From: Holtermannia corniformis
Taxonomy: Eukaryota > Basidiomycota > Tremellomycetes > Holtermanniales
Direction of reading: 5' to 3'
DNA length: 64,000 nucleotides
Assembly (NCBI GenBank): GCA_001599935.1
Contig: BCIJ01000001.1
Location: forward strand, 1,146,246 to 1,210,245
Under the pieces are notes generated by a model. That model searched no databases. It worked only from the letters and a program-made list of their open reading frames with translations, and was not told the DNA's origin. Position numbers and translations under genes: made by a program. Of the stretch, positions 24,047 through 37,711 are shown piece by piece. The stretch's first letter is position 1. Every line of letters starts with the position of its first letter.

Positions 24047-24723
24047 ATGCCGCGGCCTACAAGTACACACAAGCACGCTGGCAGGTCTGCAGCAGGACCA
24101 AGTGGCGCGAATGCTGCAGGTCGAAAAGACGGGAAAGAGCGCAAGCAAGGGTTCCAAGTCGGGCCCAAGCATGCCGGTCGTGATGCATACCTCGGCAAGG
24201 GTCAGTCCATCTCTCTGAATTGTATTCTTGAATGTGGCTGACGGTAGACACAGCGAAGAAGATTAAAGCAGACTTGATCTTGCGCGCCAAGATCAAGAAG
24301 CAGTTTGCCAAGACGCTAAAGGACGAAGGACTCGATTCGGCGCGGTTGGGCGCAGGACGGCGTGAAGCCAGCGACGGACCAAGTGGCGAAGCAAAGGCTG
24401 GTAGCAGCGTTATTGGCTATGCGCCGATATCCCACGACCCAAGTGGCAAAGGCAAAGGCAAGGCTTCAGCCGACCCTGCACCTGCACCGCGCAAAGCCCT
24501 CTCGCCGGAACCATCGCAACCGCAGCCGCCATCGAAACCGCAAGGATCACTGCGGACACTAAAGCGTGACGCGTTTGCAAAACACCACACGTCCCGAGCG
24601 GTCGCGAACCCGTATAGCAAGGCGCGCCCGCTCAAGGTCGATCAGCGCGGGCAGAGGGGTCAGCCGAATATGGGAGCTAGGATGGGCGCGCTGCTAGAGC
24701 AGATCCAGAGGGGCAAGCAGTGA
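24047..24723 (+). CDS. FYV7: rRNA-processing protein FYV7 family
   Basis: This is a small, basic nucleolar factor needed for small-subunit rRNA processing. The protein begins MPRPTSTHKHAGRSAAGPSG and continues FQVGPKHAGRDAYLGK, then after one intron (about 24200-24252) KKIKADLILRAKIKKQFAKT and LKDEGLDSARLG. The middle is low-complexity (Pro, Ser, Lys). The C-terminal block RGQRGQPNMGARMGALLEQI with QRGKQ matches the conserved GQP-MG-LL-I terminus of FYV7. The length, about 208 residues, is longer than yeast FYV7 because of the Pro-rich insert. Start at ATG 24047 is supported by the coding pattern directly downstream. Confidence 0.75.
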
Positions 24724-24891
24724 AATACCAGAGCGGCACGAGGCAAGAACTGTGTATGTATAATCAAATGGACGCTCGGAGGATTAGCGGGGTCGAGGCA
24801 AAGTCAAGTGTGGTTTGTGCCGTGGTGGCGGTCGACTACGACTTGTTAGGTCTGGGACACGACGCTCTCCTGTGCACAACTATACCGCTAG

Positions 24892-25279
24892 CTCCTCGAT
24901 AACGTCCCTTTCATCCATACGGCGAGTGGAAACGCTCCGAGCCACGGTGCCACCCGAGCCTATGCCAAGCCGAAAGGTGCCGCGCGAGGACCCCGCTTGG
25001 CGGACCAAACAACGTCCGCCGAGAGCGAGCCGACGTCGTCTTTGACCGAGGGCGCGACGAGGGAGGGGAGCGCAGGCGAGGAGAGCTCCAACACAGATCA
25101 GCAGGCGGGAGGAGACGCCGCTCACTTCGGCTCCTTTGTAGGTATCCGTCCGCACGGCAGGCAGGCAGGTGCTGATCAATGCACATATGTAGCACTCCTT
25201 TCACCCTGCGTTATTGTTCAGCGGCCAGAAGGACAAACGAGTGGACCAAAGTAGCGCCCTCCATAGAGCGGAGATCTAG
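24892..25279 (+). CDS. Possible small hypothetical gene, 5' end unknown
   Basis: A plus-strand frame free of stops from 24892 reads NVPFIHTASGNAPSHGATRA, then YAKPKGAARGPRLADQTTSA and a Ser/Glu/Gly-rich stretch ending GGDAAHFGSF. An intron (about 25138-25192, donor GTAGGT, GCTGATC branch, acceptor TGTAG) would join it to HSFHPALLFSGQKDKRVDQS, ending at TAG 25277-25279. No ATG lies in this frame, so a first exon would have to be upstream, and I could not find a good donor. The opposite strand also has an open frame here (24911-25186), so the strand is not certain. Confidence 0.25.
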
Positions 25280-25312
25280 CTCGCTCGCTAGAAGCATCAT
25301 TGTCCGTGCGAT

Positions 25313-28300
25313 ATGCCGCGTCCACTCGCCATCCTCCCTGCTCGGTACATAGTACTCGCACATACAATCATTGCGGCTGCTGCGTTCGGTTCGGCGTTCC
25401 TAGTTGGTTCGGCGGGGTACTACAAGCTACTTTGCAAAAACGGTGTTGCCGGTGAGTGAGCTCGGTGTGGCTGATGTCAGGCTGATCGAGATGCCAAGGT
25501 TTTCCACAGGAATGGTTCCCGTCCGTTTCCGCTACGTAAGTACTCACCTTCAACGGATCGAATCGAGGCAGCTCTAAGACTTTTCAGTATCGGAGACCAT
25601 CTCCCTCCACGCATCATCTTTCAGATCCTGATCGCACTGTGCTCGGGCCCGCGCTTCCTCCTCGTCTTCCTTCAATACCTCGTACATCGCACCGTACCAC
25701 CAACGCGCATCACCAGCTTCAAGTATGGAGACGAAGATAAACCGGTCCGGAAAGAGGGCAGAGCAAGAGCCCTGGCGGTCGTTGGGATCCTGCGGACATT
25801 TACTTGGTTTGTGGCGCGCCACGCTGTCCAATGCAAGAGTGCAGCTAATCAGGCCGAACACAGTGGCGGCTGGGTGTACATCACTAGCACGGATCACCAC
25901 GGTGTGTATAGAACACGGATGTCAAGTGGCTTTACGCTGACCACGCCAAGATGCGCACGACTTCTTTATGATCCTGTACCTTGTCCTGACATTGCCGTGG
26001 ATGCTGCTCAGCGTGGCGGCATCGACTCAGCCCGGCGTGAAGCGCCGAAGGTATGTCAACGTTGCCTTTGTACGTCCGACGGGACTTACTCTGGACAGGA
26101 CGCAAATCGCAACCCTGTTCTTTGCGACTATTGTGCCGATGATCCACTTTTTCGTGAGGCATTCCGTCAAGCGCATTCCTGGTGGTCCGTCGTCTAGTCC
26201 GATCGCCACTGCACAAAGCTTACAAACGTCGCAGCATATACGTACTACTCCATTTTCGAGTGGAGCTTGATCGTATACGATGTCGCGTTCGACGCCGTTG
26301 GCGCAGCCGAGGTCACTCGTTTCCAGGTCATTCTACGTTTCGACCCGACGTCTGGCAGTGCTGATGTAGCTTACCTCCAGATCCAAGTTGTTGACCTCGG
26401 CCACGGCAAGCCTCTTTCCGGGAAAGACAGCGAAGCGGCGTATGTCCCCTGACTGTGAGCCGCGATGCGACAAGTTGTAACACCGACCTCTTTGTCTTGA
26501 CAGCCGCAACTTTGCTTTGCTCGATCCGCCGTTCGCCTATCAGGTTGTTTCGGGCGTCATTGCGGACGATAGCTGGGCTGTGGAGGAGGGCGCGAACGTT
26601 GGTGATTGGGCGGGCTGGAGAGCGCCCGTCGCTTGGCTCGGCGACGTCTTTTACGGTGAGCTGACTTGAAAGCGCCAAGTGACGAGCTGACAGGGCTCAG
26701 CGTACGCGTTCTGGACAGTATTCACCTCGTTAGGCCTACAGCTCTTCTACTTTTCCGTCTGGAAGCTCGGTCAGTCTCTTGTGCGCGCAGCCTTGCCCAT
26801 CCTGACACTGCCGTCACAGCGCTCTCTGGCTCGGAAGCGACGCTGCTCTTCACACTCTCGCCATACCTCCTTGCAAGCCGAACGGTGTCAACCTTTGCGA
26901 CTTCTCGCCATGGGCAAATCACACTACGCACTGCAACCCTCGCTCTGGGCCTGGGCAGTTATATCATCCCTGGCCCTGGGTTGCGTTTGATCGGCGTGTC
27001 GTTCGGGACAGCGGCAGGATGGTTAGCGTTGGCGGGGAACCTTGGTAGACTCGGCGGTAGCCGCGACAGCAGCGAAGAGGGTATCAGTGCGTCCTGGCGG
27101 GCACGTCTGGAGGCAGGATGCTAACGTCTCGGTGCATAGCGTTTGGCCTTGGGTTGATCATCGCGATGATTCTCAAATATGCCAACAAGTCGACTAACCC
27201 GCTATGGACAGTCACGGATGCGGCGTCGGGCGGATGGAACAAGACTGGTCTACTTCTGGCAACAGCATATATTTTCGAATACGCTACCCGACCAAACTCT
27301 CTGCACCCTACCGGCCCGGCGGTCACAGGTTCCAACAAAAGGTCTGACGACTCGATTGCCATCCGCCCTCGAGCACGCATCGGGCGGTTACATCGGTACT
27401 CGACAACTGTCGGACTCGGCGCATTGGTCTTCTTACTTCAGATGTTTGTCATGGACGCGGGAACGATCATCTCGTGGACTTGGACAGGATACACGAACGG
27501 CACACCCAACGGTCCAACGCTACACCCTTACTCCGGTTGGGTCATCTTCAGTGCGTGTACCGGTCTACTCATAGGCCGGACGAGGATCCCTCGCTCGCCC
27601 GTATACTTGCTCGTCGGCATCACGAGTGCGACCGCCCACTATGCCTACCAAGATTGGACCGGGTTCTACGCTGGACTCGCCCTCGTCGCCTTTTTGGCGT
27701 CAATGGTCCCGACATACTTTCGCGCCGTGTCGGTTCTGCCACCTGCACCGACGTGGGGTGGTGCAATGGCTCTCAATGCTGTGCTTGACGTCTTCAGCGT
27801 CGTGACGGCCGCGTACGCGTTTGTCCCGTATGGCCACTTGGTCCGCGAGCGCACCGATCTCATCCTTGGCTTTTCCATGGCGGCGCTGGCAATCGGCAGC
27901 GTGTCTGCCACGATCATCATCAAACGAGCCGCTCCTGCACCCGGACAGTCGCAAGTTCGCAATGCGTACACGGGCAAGTACCCCGTACGGGCCATCCTAG
28001 CGGCGATTGTGACAAGCCTGCTGCTCGCCCATTCGCTCGCCACCAAAGTGAGCATCAAGCCAAAGCCATATTTTCCCGCGGAAGCCAAAGTGTTCTCCGG
28101 CGGTATCTGGACGGTGCACTTTGGTTTAGACGAGGAGGCGCGGGACAGTCAATATAGGATGAAGGAGCTTATCGAGGAGATGCAGGTTGATGTGGTGAGT
28201 GGCTGTCGCAGGCTAGGTGGCGCGGGGAGCTGAGGCAGATCAGCTTGGTTTGCTCGAGACTGATCGTGAGTCGACCCAGTAAATGATCAAAGTGCTTTCT

Positions 28301-29353
28301 GACGAGACCAGTGCATCGCTTCGTGTATGGCAACAGAGACCTCACTCGGGTCATCGCAGAAGACTTGGGCTATGTAGGTTCACCGCGCTATCGGTACTTT
28401 CAGCTGATCACATCCAGTATGTCGATCTCGGGCCAGGACCGAACGGTCATACGTGGGGTGCAGCCCTTCTGTCCAAAGTGAGACCCTGCCATGCACACGA
28501 GCTGGGCTGATCAGATGTGCAGTTTCCTATCATTAACTCGACCCACCACCTGCTGCCCTCGCCGCATGGCGAACTAGCGCCAGCCATCTTCGCCACGCTC
28601 GATGTCTTTGGCACGCATGTCCACGTCATGGTCAGCCATAACGGGCAAGGCGAGTCGCATCCAGCTCGTCCGAAATCGTGGCTAATCGGATGCAGAGGAA
28701 GACCTACTCGACCGTACGCTGCAGACTACCGAGATTGCGCGCCTGCTCCGCGAAAAAGGGGACGACCCCAGCGTTTTTCTCGGCTACCTCGTCACGCGGA
28801 CCGGCGACAAGCGGCCGTGGCCATACGAGATCTTGATGGAGGACGGCAATATGATGGATATTGAAATGTGAGTGGGCTATCGGCACGGTGCAGGCCAGCT
28901 GACTGGTCGGTAGCAACGATCGATGGCGCTGGTGCGAATACATTGCGTTCCGAGGGCTCTGGCGCGTCGGCTTTGCGCGCGTGCAAGAGGGCACTATTAC
29001 GGATACCGAACTGCAGGTGAGTGGGGTACTGCGCGCTTGGCGCAATGCTGATGTCATACGACAGGTTGGCAAGTTCAAACTGCCCGAGCGGGACAAGCCT
29101 GCCGTCTATAACGACAACAAAGAGCTCTATTGGCATATCGGAGAGAGCGATGTGGGTTCCCAGCGCGTGCGTAGAACGATGCTGACATTGCGCAGGTACC
29201 CGAAGAATGGCGGTTCACGAGTAAGTTCCGAGGCGAAGGGGTGCGGTGAGTCCTAGCTGTGGGATCCGTCTACGAGGGGGCTGACAACTACTCAGCGGAC
29301 ACAAGTATCGAATATGGGACGGCCCACTGTACTACTGGCCTCCAAGCCGATGA
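25313..29353 (+). CDS. CWH43: CWH43 homologue (GPI-anchor lipid remodelling, ceramide transfer)
   Basis: A long polytopic protein made of a PGAP2/FRAG1-like N-terminal part and a CWH43-type C-terminal part that ends in an endonuclease/exonuclease/phosphatase (EEP)-like domain. N-terminal blocks include MPRPLAILPARYIVLAHTII, FQILIALCSGPRFLLVFLQY and ATLFFATIVPMIHFFVRHSV. The middle has about ten membrane segments (for example FGLGLIIAMILKYANKSTNP, RYSTTVGLGALVFLLQMFVM, SPVYLLVGITSATAHYAYQD). The EEP part reads FSGGIWTVHFGLDEEARDSQ, VGLLETDLHRFVYGNRDLTR, MVSHNGQEEDLLDRTLQTTE. The C-terminus is YRIWDGPLYYWPPSR before TGA 29351-29353. In yeast the protein puts ceramide on GPI anchors in the ER/Golgi. 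Roughly 17 introns; exact ends of some N-terminal exons are approximate. Confidence 0.9.
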
Positions 29354-29418
29354 GGGCGCAGCATGTTTCATAGCAAGATTAGATTCATCAACACTACAAG
29401 ATGCACAGAGTCATACAA

Positions 29419-31147
29419 CTAGTTCGCGCCCGTGGCACCCATGCTAGCCTGGTCGACGTCGGGCGCAGACACGTCTAAGCCCAGAGTGTTGCCACAGTCG
29501 AGCGATTGAGCTCTCGATAGGTCGCGCTTGATCCCGCTGTCAAAAGAGCGTCCGCTGACTTGCTCCGTCTCGCTTCGTGCCGTGCGCGCATTGACAGCTG
29601 CGCGCTTTTCGTCCATGGCCGCATTCATCCTCGTTTGCCACTGCAGCCACTCGTCTTCGCCTGCTGGCGGCCACACCATCTTGTGCGGCGCCACGGCGAC
29701 CGGTGGTGGCTTGACCCGTGTCTGCTTTAATTGGGGCAAGAAACGGTCCAGAGCCATACTAGCGCCATATGCGACCAGGCCGTTGAACCGGCGCGTGACC
29801 CAGCCTATCGCTCGCCCGAGCGGGATCACGGCGTCGACGAATTCGCGTAGGTCGATCAGGTCACGCAGGTACGAGACTTTACCGGCTTCGTTGAACTCGA
29901 CAATGGTGACGACGCGGAGCTCGTATCGGAGTGCGTTGAGGAGGTGGGAGCGCACGAGTTGGGCTGTCGAGGTTGGCGCTGCGCGGGAGAAGAAGGAAAT
30001 TGATTGTTCATGCGGTGAGAGCGGTTGGGGTGGCGGTGGTGTAGGTAGGAGATGGGGGAGGAGGTGGAGATTCAGCGTTCTGAATCAGTGTCAGCCGAGG
30101 TGCATCTTCGGATAGGCGCAACTCGCTGGTCAATCATGCCGATGTGGTAGCCGTCTACCGCGTCTGTCAGTCAAACCTCGGCCTCGCGATGCGCCACACG
30201 CACCAAAGCACTCCATCCCGCCCATCTCGCCCGTTTCAGCCCAGACGTCCCAAGCCTTCCACCAGCCTCGTTGCTCAGCTTCCTCGTCGTCTTCGACAAT
30301 GCTAGCTTTGCTCTTGCCTTTGAGATCCGAGTCGTGCCCTGCACCTGCTCTGTTCGCCTCGAGGTCGTCGATTGCGTTACACACTTTGGCACGGAGGAGA
30401 GACGTGGCTGCTCTGGCGTGTACGAGCATGGCGGTCGGCGTGAGCGATGGGAGATGCAGTGTCGACAGGAACGAAGCGAGGTAGAAGAATGACGAGAGGG
30501 CCGGGCGGCTCGAGAGGCGCAATAACGGCGTCTCGTAGCCTGAGGGGGATCTCAGCAATGTGTGATGTAACTACATCGCGGATGGACGCACCGCAGTCTG
30601 GGTCAAGGTACTTTTCGCACACAGTGGCAATCTCGTCGAGCTCTGCGTTGCTCGGTTTACCCGTCGCTGTGCCCGCCATGGCGTCCCTCCGCCTGACCCC
30701 GCTCAAGCCACGGTAGAGCACGCTTTGGATCTCGCGCAGCGCAGCGGCCTGGAACGCTGACAAGCTCGCACAGCCATCATCGGTATCGGCCAAGCTGTGT
30801 GTCGACGCGACCTTGTTCGGTTTGCTCGCTGGGCTCGAGTGCAGGATGGATGAGAGGGCAACTAGCGAGCTCGCCCGAGCCGAGCGCGCCAGATTCGAAC
30901 TGGCTCTTGGTAGCGGTGCCGATGAGGCCGACGAGTGCCTCTGGTGAGACGGGTTGGTCGTTGGCTCGGGCGTGGGCGGTGCCGTGCGCGTCTGCAGGCC
31001 GACGGTAGGAGGGTGCAGGAGCGGCATCTCGTCGTCTTGCTGCTTGGTCCTGCTTGACGCTGGCGCCTGGACGAACGGGTCGGCAAGGTGGTGGTGGATC
31101 GGTCGCGGTGTGAGCTCGTCGGCGGAAGGACCGTCATCGGGCGTCAT
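29419..31147 (-). CDS. SnoaL/NTF2-like domain protein of unknown function
   Basis: The C-terminal exon encodes LLNALRYELRVVTIVEFNEA, GKVSYLRDLIDLREFVDAVI, PLGRAIGWVTRRFNGLVAYG. This pattern resembles the second half of SnoaL/NTF2-like domains found in many fungal proteins of unknown role. Upstream exons carry QSVLYRGLSGVRRRDAMAG, ELDEIATVCEKYLDPDC, then YETPLLRLSSRPALSSFFYL and RGWWKAWDVWAETGEMGGME. The N-terminal 130 residues are Ser/Pro-rich and disordered. The likely start is ATG 31147 (MTPDDGPSADELTPRPIHHH); an ATG at 31031 (MPLLHPPTVGLQ) is possible. Ends at TAG 29419. Introns near 30550-30600, 30120-30190 and 29970-30090 are placed approximately. Family call is tentative, but the gene itself is secure. 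Confidence 0.65.
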
Positions 31148-31571
31148 CAAGCAATTAAGATGTGGCCGACCGCCGCCGGATGCTCTCCAACAACAGGTCG
31201 AGCACCGGCACAGAGGATGCTGATGGGTAGCTGTGATGGACAGAGTGCAGCGTCGCCAACGAGGTGCTTGCTGCTGTTGCTTTAGCTTGTGCGGGTGGCA
31301 AACGATGCACACGACCAGCTAGACTGGCCACCGTCAACCTGGTTGATCACACATGCTACAACTACCTACACAGCCAGCCTGAGCATCCTCGAGCACATAC
31401 ACGCATCGCAGCGCATCGCACAGACTCGTACGGTGCAGCAAGACGCTCTACAGCCTGGCTCACGGTTCCGCGCGCCTATTGTTCGACTTGCGCGCCTACC
31501 GCAGTGTTAAAGTGCCACGCGGCGAGCTGCACCAAAAACTGGCTCCTCGTTTCCACCCCGGTGCACGGTTG
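31148..31571. promoter_or_regulatory. Bidirectional promoter region
   Basis: This 424-bp interval lies between the divergent start codons of the SnoaL-like gene and prolyl-tRNA synthetase. Short open frames are present but none is protein-like. The last 60 bases before ATG 31572 lead into a mitochondrial-type N-terminus, so transcription start choice here could decide which start codon is used. Confidence 0.35.
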
Positions 31572-34381
31572 ATGCTCTCTCGCTCCCCTCGGCTTGCCTC
31601 TATCCTCCAGCCAGCTCAGCGCACCGTACCCTACCTCAACCACTCTCGAACCTACAAGAACAAGACGCCCGCTCTCTCTTACGGCCCCATCATGTCAGCC
31701 GTCTCGCAGCAGGACATTCTCGCTCGGCTCGCAACCCTCGGCGTCCACCATGACAGCGTGCTCGAGCACGCACCAGTCGCCAACGGCGCACAGTGGACTG
31801 CCGAACTCGAAAAGGCCGGTGGCGCCAAGCAGGCAGCGTTGACCAAGACGGTACGCCGCGCTTGACTCGGCCGCGAAACACAGCTCGAGCGCTGACTCGA
31901 AACCTCCTTTGCCACTGATAGCTCTTGTTCAAGCCAAAGACTGCCAAGAGCGCCGTCCCCAACCCCGTTCTCGTCCTTGCGAGGGAAGACACCGAGACGA
32001 CGTCGGCTTCGATCGCGCGCCTGCTCAACCTCAAGGAACTCCGGCTCGCGAGCGAAGACTTGATCAAGGACGTCCTGCCTGGTGTCGGCGGCAAGGACGA
32101 CGGTGAGCACACGGCAGACGTGTACATGCTCCTAGCTCACACCGCCCAGTCTCGGCCTTGCTGATCCCGGCTCCCCTCTCGCCCAACCTTCACGTCCTGC
32201 TCGACTCTACCCTCGCCTCGTCCGACGCACTCCACGCTCTCCACGTCGCCTCGTCAGCGTCCACCATTCTGCTCAAGGGCACAGACGTCAAGGCGTACAT
32301 CGAGTCCCTTCGCGCTCCCGACGCCGCAGAGGTCTCGGCAACTTCGACCGGCATCCGCGAGGTCGACTTTGCCGCGCTCAAGGCGCAACAGCTCGTAGAC
32401 AAGCCAGAGGGCGTGTAAGTCGCCTTAAGTTTCTGCCGCGCTCACAAGCTGACGTCGAGTCTCTAGCACCAAGGAGGGCAAGCCGGCGCCGGTCGAGAAA
32501 AAGGCAAAGGCGGCTGCGGCAGCCGACGAGGCCAGCTACGAAATGGCCATCCAGTACAAGAAGGACGTCGACTTTCCCGGATGGTACACTGATGTCCTGC
32601 TCAAGGGCCAGATGCTCGACTACTATGACATTTCCGGCTGCTACATCCTCCGCCCGTGGTCGTACTCGGTGTGGCAGACGATCCAGAGTGAGTCTGAGCA
32701 TCGACATGTCCCGAGCGGACTCTGATATGCGCAGACTGGTTTGACGACGAGATCAAAAAGCTCGGCGTTCAGGACTGCTACTTCCCCATGTTTGTGTCCA
32801 AGGCTAGGCTCGAGAAGGAAAAGGACCACATTGAGGGCTTTGCGCCAGAGGTCGCTTGGGTCACCAAGGCGTGCGTGGGCTATGCTATCGAGTGGTGACC
32901 GGGCTGACTTGGTGCAGGGGAAACTCGGACCTCGAGGAGCACATTGCGATCCGTCCAACGTCCGAAACGGTCATGTATCCTTGTAGGTCTTATACAGTGC
33001 CGCGGCGTGCCATGCTAACACGAGCAGACTACGCAAAGTGGATCACGAGCCACCGTGACCTCCCTCTCAAGCTCAACCAGTGGAACAGCGTCGTCCGCTG
33101 GGAGTTCAAGAACCCTCAGCCGTTCCTGCGCACGCGCGAGTTCCTGTGGCAAGAGGGCCACACTGCCTTTTTGTCTGAAAAGGAAGCCGGCGACGAGGTC
33201 CTCCAGATCCTCGACCTCTACCGCCGCGTGTATGAAGAGCTCCTCGCCGTGCCCGTCATCCCCGGCGTCAAGAGTGAAAAGGAAAAGTTTGCCGGTGGCC
33301 ACTATACGACCACGGTCGAGGGCTTCATCCCCACGACCGGTCGCGGGATCCAGGGCGCGACGTCGCACTGCCTCGGTCAAAACTTTTCCAAAATGTTCAA
33401 CATCTCGGTCGAGGACCCGGCTCAGGCCGGCAAGGGCGCTGACAAGGTCGACGTCGGGGCTGGCCCGGGTAAAGTGCACGTGTGGCAAAACTCGTGGGGG
33501 CTCTCGACGCGCTCGATCGGGGTCATGGTCATGGTGCACGGTGATGACCAGGGTCTGGTGATGCCCCCTAGGGTCTCGCTCGTCCAGGTCGTCATTGTCC
33601 CGGTTGGGCTCAGCAAGGTTGCGGGCAACAGTGAGAAGATCTTTGATGCTTGCGCCCAGCTCGAGAAGGATCTCGTCAAGGCTGGGATCAGGGCCAAGGC
33701 CGACTTGCGCGAGGGCTACACGCCTGGCTGGAAGTTTAACGACTGGGAGATGCGTGTGAGTCTGGCTTATCTGTTGCAGAGGGCGCGCTGACCGATGCAC
33801 AGGGCGTCCCACTCCGTCTCGAGCTCGGTCCGCGCGACCTCGCCAACGAATCGACCCAGGCCGTCCGCCGATACGACAACCACAAGTACCCGCTCGCGCT
33901 CGCCGACATTGGTACGGCCGTGTCGCAGCAGCTGGAAGAGATCCAGCTGGGCATGTTTGAGCGCGCAAAGGCCACGTTTACGGATCGCCTCAAGAGCATC
34001 ACCCACTGGGACGAGGTCGTCCCGGCGCTCGATGCCAAGAACGTGATCGTGTTCCCTTGGTGCGAGAAGGAGAGCTGCGAGGACGATATCAAGGAGCGCT
34101 CCAAGAGCCGGTGCGTAGAACGTGAGCATCATGATGAGTCGAGGCTGACACTGTGCGTCGCGTAGGATCAACCCGGACCAGGCCGAGGATGAAAAGGCGC
34201 CATCGATGGGTGCAAAGTCTCTGTGCATTCCGTTGGACCAAGAGCGCTTTGGCAAGTTCCCGGCCGAGCAAACGTGTATTGCGTGCGGGGACAAGGCCAA
34301 GCGGTGGACCATGTTTGGTCGGAGTGAGTTGCCATGTGCTTGCTGCAAGGATAGCATCACTGACACTGCGCAGGCTACTAG
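31572..34381 (+). CDS. Prolyl-tRNA synthetase with N-terminal YbaK-like domain; two in-frame starts predict mitochondrial and cytosolic forms
   Basis: Class II synthetase of the eukaryotic/archaeal type that charges tRNA-Pro. Catalytic blocks: [79 protein letters not shown] (motif 2), THSHCLG-like [14 protein letters not shown], and [17 protein letters not shown] (motif 3). The C-terminal zinc-like region has [12 protein letters not shown] and [18 protein letters not shown], ending with the usual Tyr at TAG 34379-34381. The N-terminal domain ([34 protein letters not shown]) is a YbaK/INS-type editing-like domain as in yeast. ATG 31572 adds 40 residues, [20 protein letters not shown] and onward, rich in Arg/Ser and lacking acids: a typical mitochondrial presequence. 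ATG 31692 ([13 protein letters not shown]) would give the cytosolic form. About seven introns. Confidence 0.93.
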
Positions 34382-34670
34382 ACGCGACGTGGGATGGACA
34401 GGGTTGATGACAAGAGCGTCGTGGTCATTGTCTAGCTCTGTAGTCGTTTGAAATGATCCGACTGATGCATAGTCAACCTGGCCGCGCCCGCACCGTGCAC
34501 ACGTCAACTTTTGCCACCTATGGCCAGCGACCACTGACAGTCTCGAGACAACGCAAGCAGGGCAGCAAGCACGCTGCACAGCACCGCATCAAGGGTCAGT
34601 CACATCTCACCTTCCAAGGGGCCTCTCAAACCGACCGCATGCTGATCGGCGCCGTTCGCATCTCAGAATA

Positions 34671-35609
34671 ATGTTTGACCCAACCCGCGATCCACGCCTG
34701 CGCCAGTCATCTTTTCACAATGCCTACAGCCCGATCCCTCCCATGCTGGCCAAGTACCAGTCTCGCACGTTGGTCATTCAAGACTGTGGCTTCGTTTCGA
34801 CGCCGCCCCTCGAGCCGATCAGCCCGTCGGTTGGGTCGGTTGAAGAACTCTGGTTGAGCTCGGATACGCTGATCGAGACGGATGGGAGCGAGGACAGAGT
34901 GCCGACGCTCGACGAGCACAAGACGGCGACGGAGTCTGTGCCGGTCAAGACCAAAGTGCTGTCCTGGCATGCTGCCAAGCGTGCAAAGACGCAGCGCTCT
35001 GCGCCGCTCTTCAAGCCCGCGATCTCTCATTGCCGAACTGTCGACGCCGAAGAGATGCCATACGAGCTCGAACGCCTCGCCCAAGAGCTCTTCTACTACA
35101 ACTGGATCACCAACCAAGGGCTCCAGAGCTGCCTCGACGACATCTGCCGTCATGCGGCCTACTTGAACGGCGTGGCCTGCCGCTACGTCGGCTCGTGGGG
35201 CATGCGCTGGCTTGTTGGACTCGAGACGAGAGCGCGCGCACGCAACGGCGTCGACGACTTGACGTGGCTGCTCATGGCGATCCACGCCCAGAGGGGCTTT
35301 GACGACCGCAAGGCTGGATACTACTCGCTGCTCTCTCTCATCCGCCGCTTCCAGTCGCCGATCCCGTCCGGGCTGCCTGCTGAACACTCGTGGACCAGCG
35401 CAGAGTTTGATCAGGCCTCGAGGCTGATGACGGATCTGAACACGGTGGTGCGTCATGTTGCGTCTTTTCACTCTCTACCACGACCGCACACTCAAATACA
35501 ACAGTACAACTCGATCGTCACCCTGCGCCCGCAGGATCTCGCCGACTCGTGCGCATGTGGCATCTGTCAACGCGAGTGGGCAAAGGCATTCGCGATCGCC
35601 CCGGTTTGA
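34671..35609 (+). CDS. Hypothetical protein, about 290-312 residues
   Basis: A nearly intronless frame from ATG 34671 to TGA 35607-35609. The N-terminal 120 residues are disordered (MFDPTRDPRLRQSSFHNAYS). The C-terminal part looks globular and helical: MPYELERLAQELFYYNWITN, QGLQSCLDDICRHAAYLNGV, LTWLLMAIHAQRGFDDRKAG, YYSLLSLIRRFQSPIPSGLP. It ends with a Cys-rich DSCACGICQREWAKAFAIAP. One optional intron (about 35442-35504, GTGCGT...CAACAG) would remove 21 codons while keeping frame. I do not recognise the family. It stands directly downstream of prolyl-tRNA synthetase in the same orientation, with 290 bp between. Confidence 0.6.
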   Translation: MFDPTRDPRLRQSSFHNAYSPIPPMLAKYQSRTLVIQDCGFVSTPPLEPISPSVGSVEELWLSSDTLIETDGSEDRVPTLDEHKTATESVPVKTKVLSWHAAKRAKTQRSAPLFKPAISHCRTVDAEEMPYELERLAQELFYYNWITNQGLQSCLDDICRHAAYLNGVACRYVGSWGMRWLVGLETRARARNGVDDLTWLLMAIHAQRGFDDRKAGYYSLLSLIRRFQSPIPSGLPAEHSWTSAEFDQASRLMTDLNTVVRHVASFHSLPRPHTQIQQYNSIVTLRPQDLADSCACGICQREWAKAFAIAPV

Positions 35610-35810
35610 CGTCGACTGTTTCTCATGTTCCTGCGTTTGTGCCGGCTCTGTAGCGCTGTGATCCAGTCTGTCTAGTTGTCTATACCCATGAACTGTGATG
35701 AAGATGGTGACGATTGACGGACGAGGGCGGCCGATGCGTTACGTAGTGCACAGACCTCCACTTGACCGTTAAGAACTCAGCAGCCGTCTTCGACTTTCCT
35801 TTCACTCACA

Positions 35811-37711
<1,901 letters not shown>

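Noticed and set aside
30885..30910. A perfect T-arm-like CCAGTTCGAATCTGG on the minus strand
   Set aside because: It lies within coding sequence of the SnoaL-like gene and no A box is found at the needed distance.
33015..33968. A 317-codon open frame on the minus strand
   Set aside because: It lies opposite the catalytic core of prolyl-tRNA synthetase and has no protein-like pattern.
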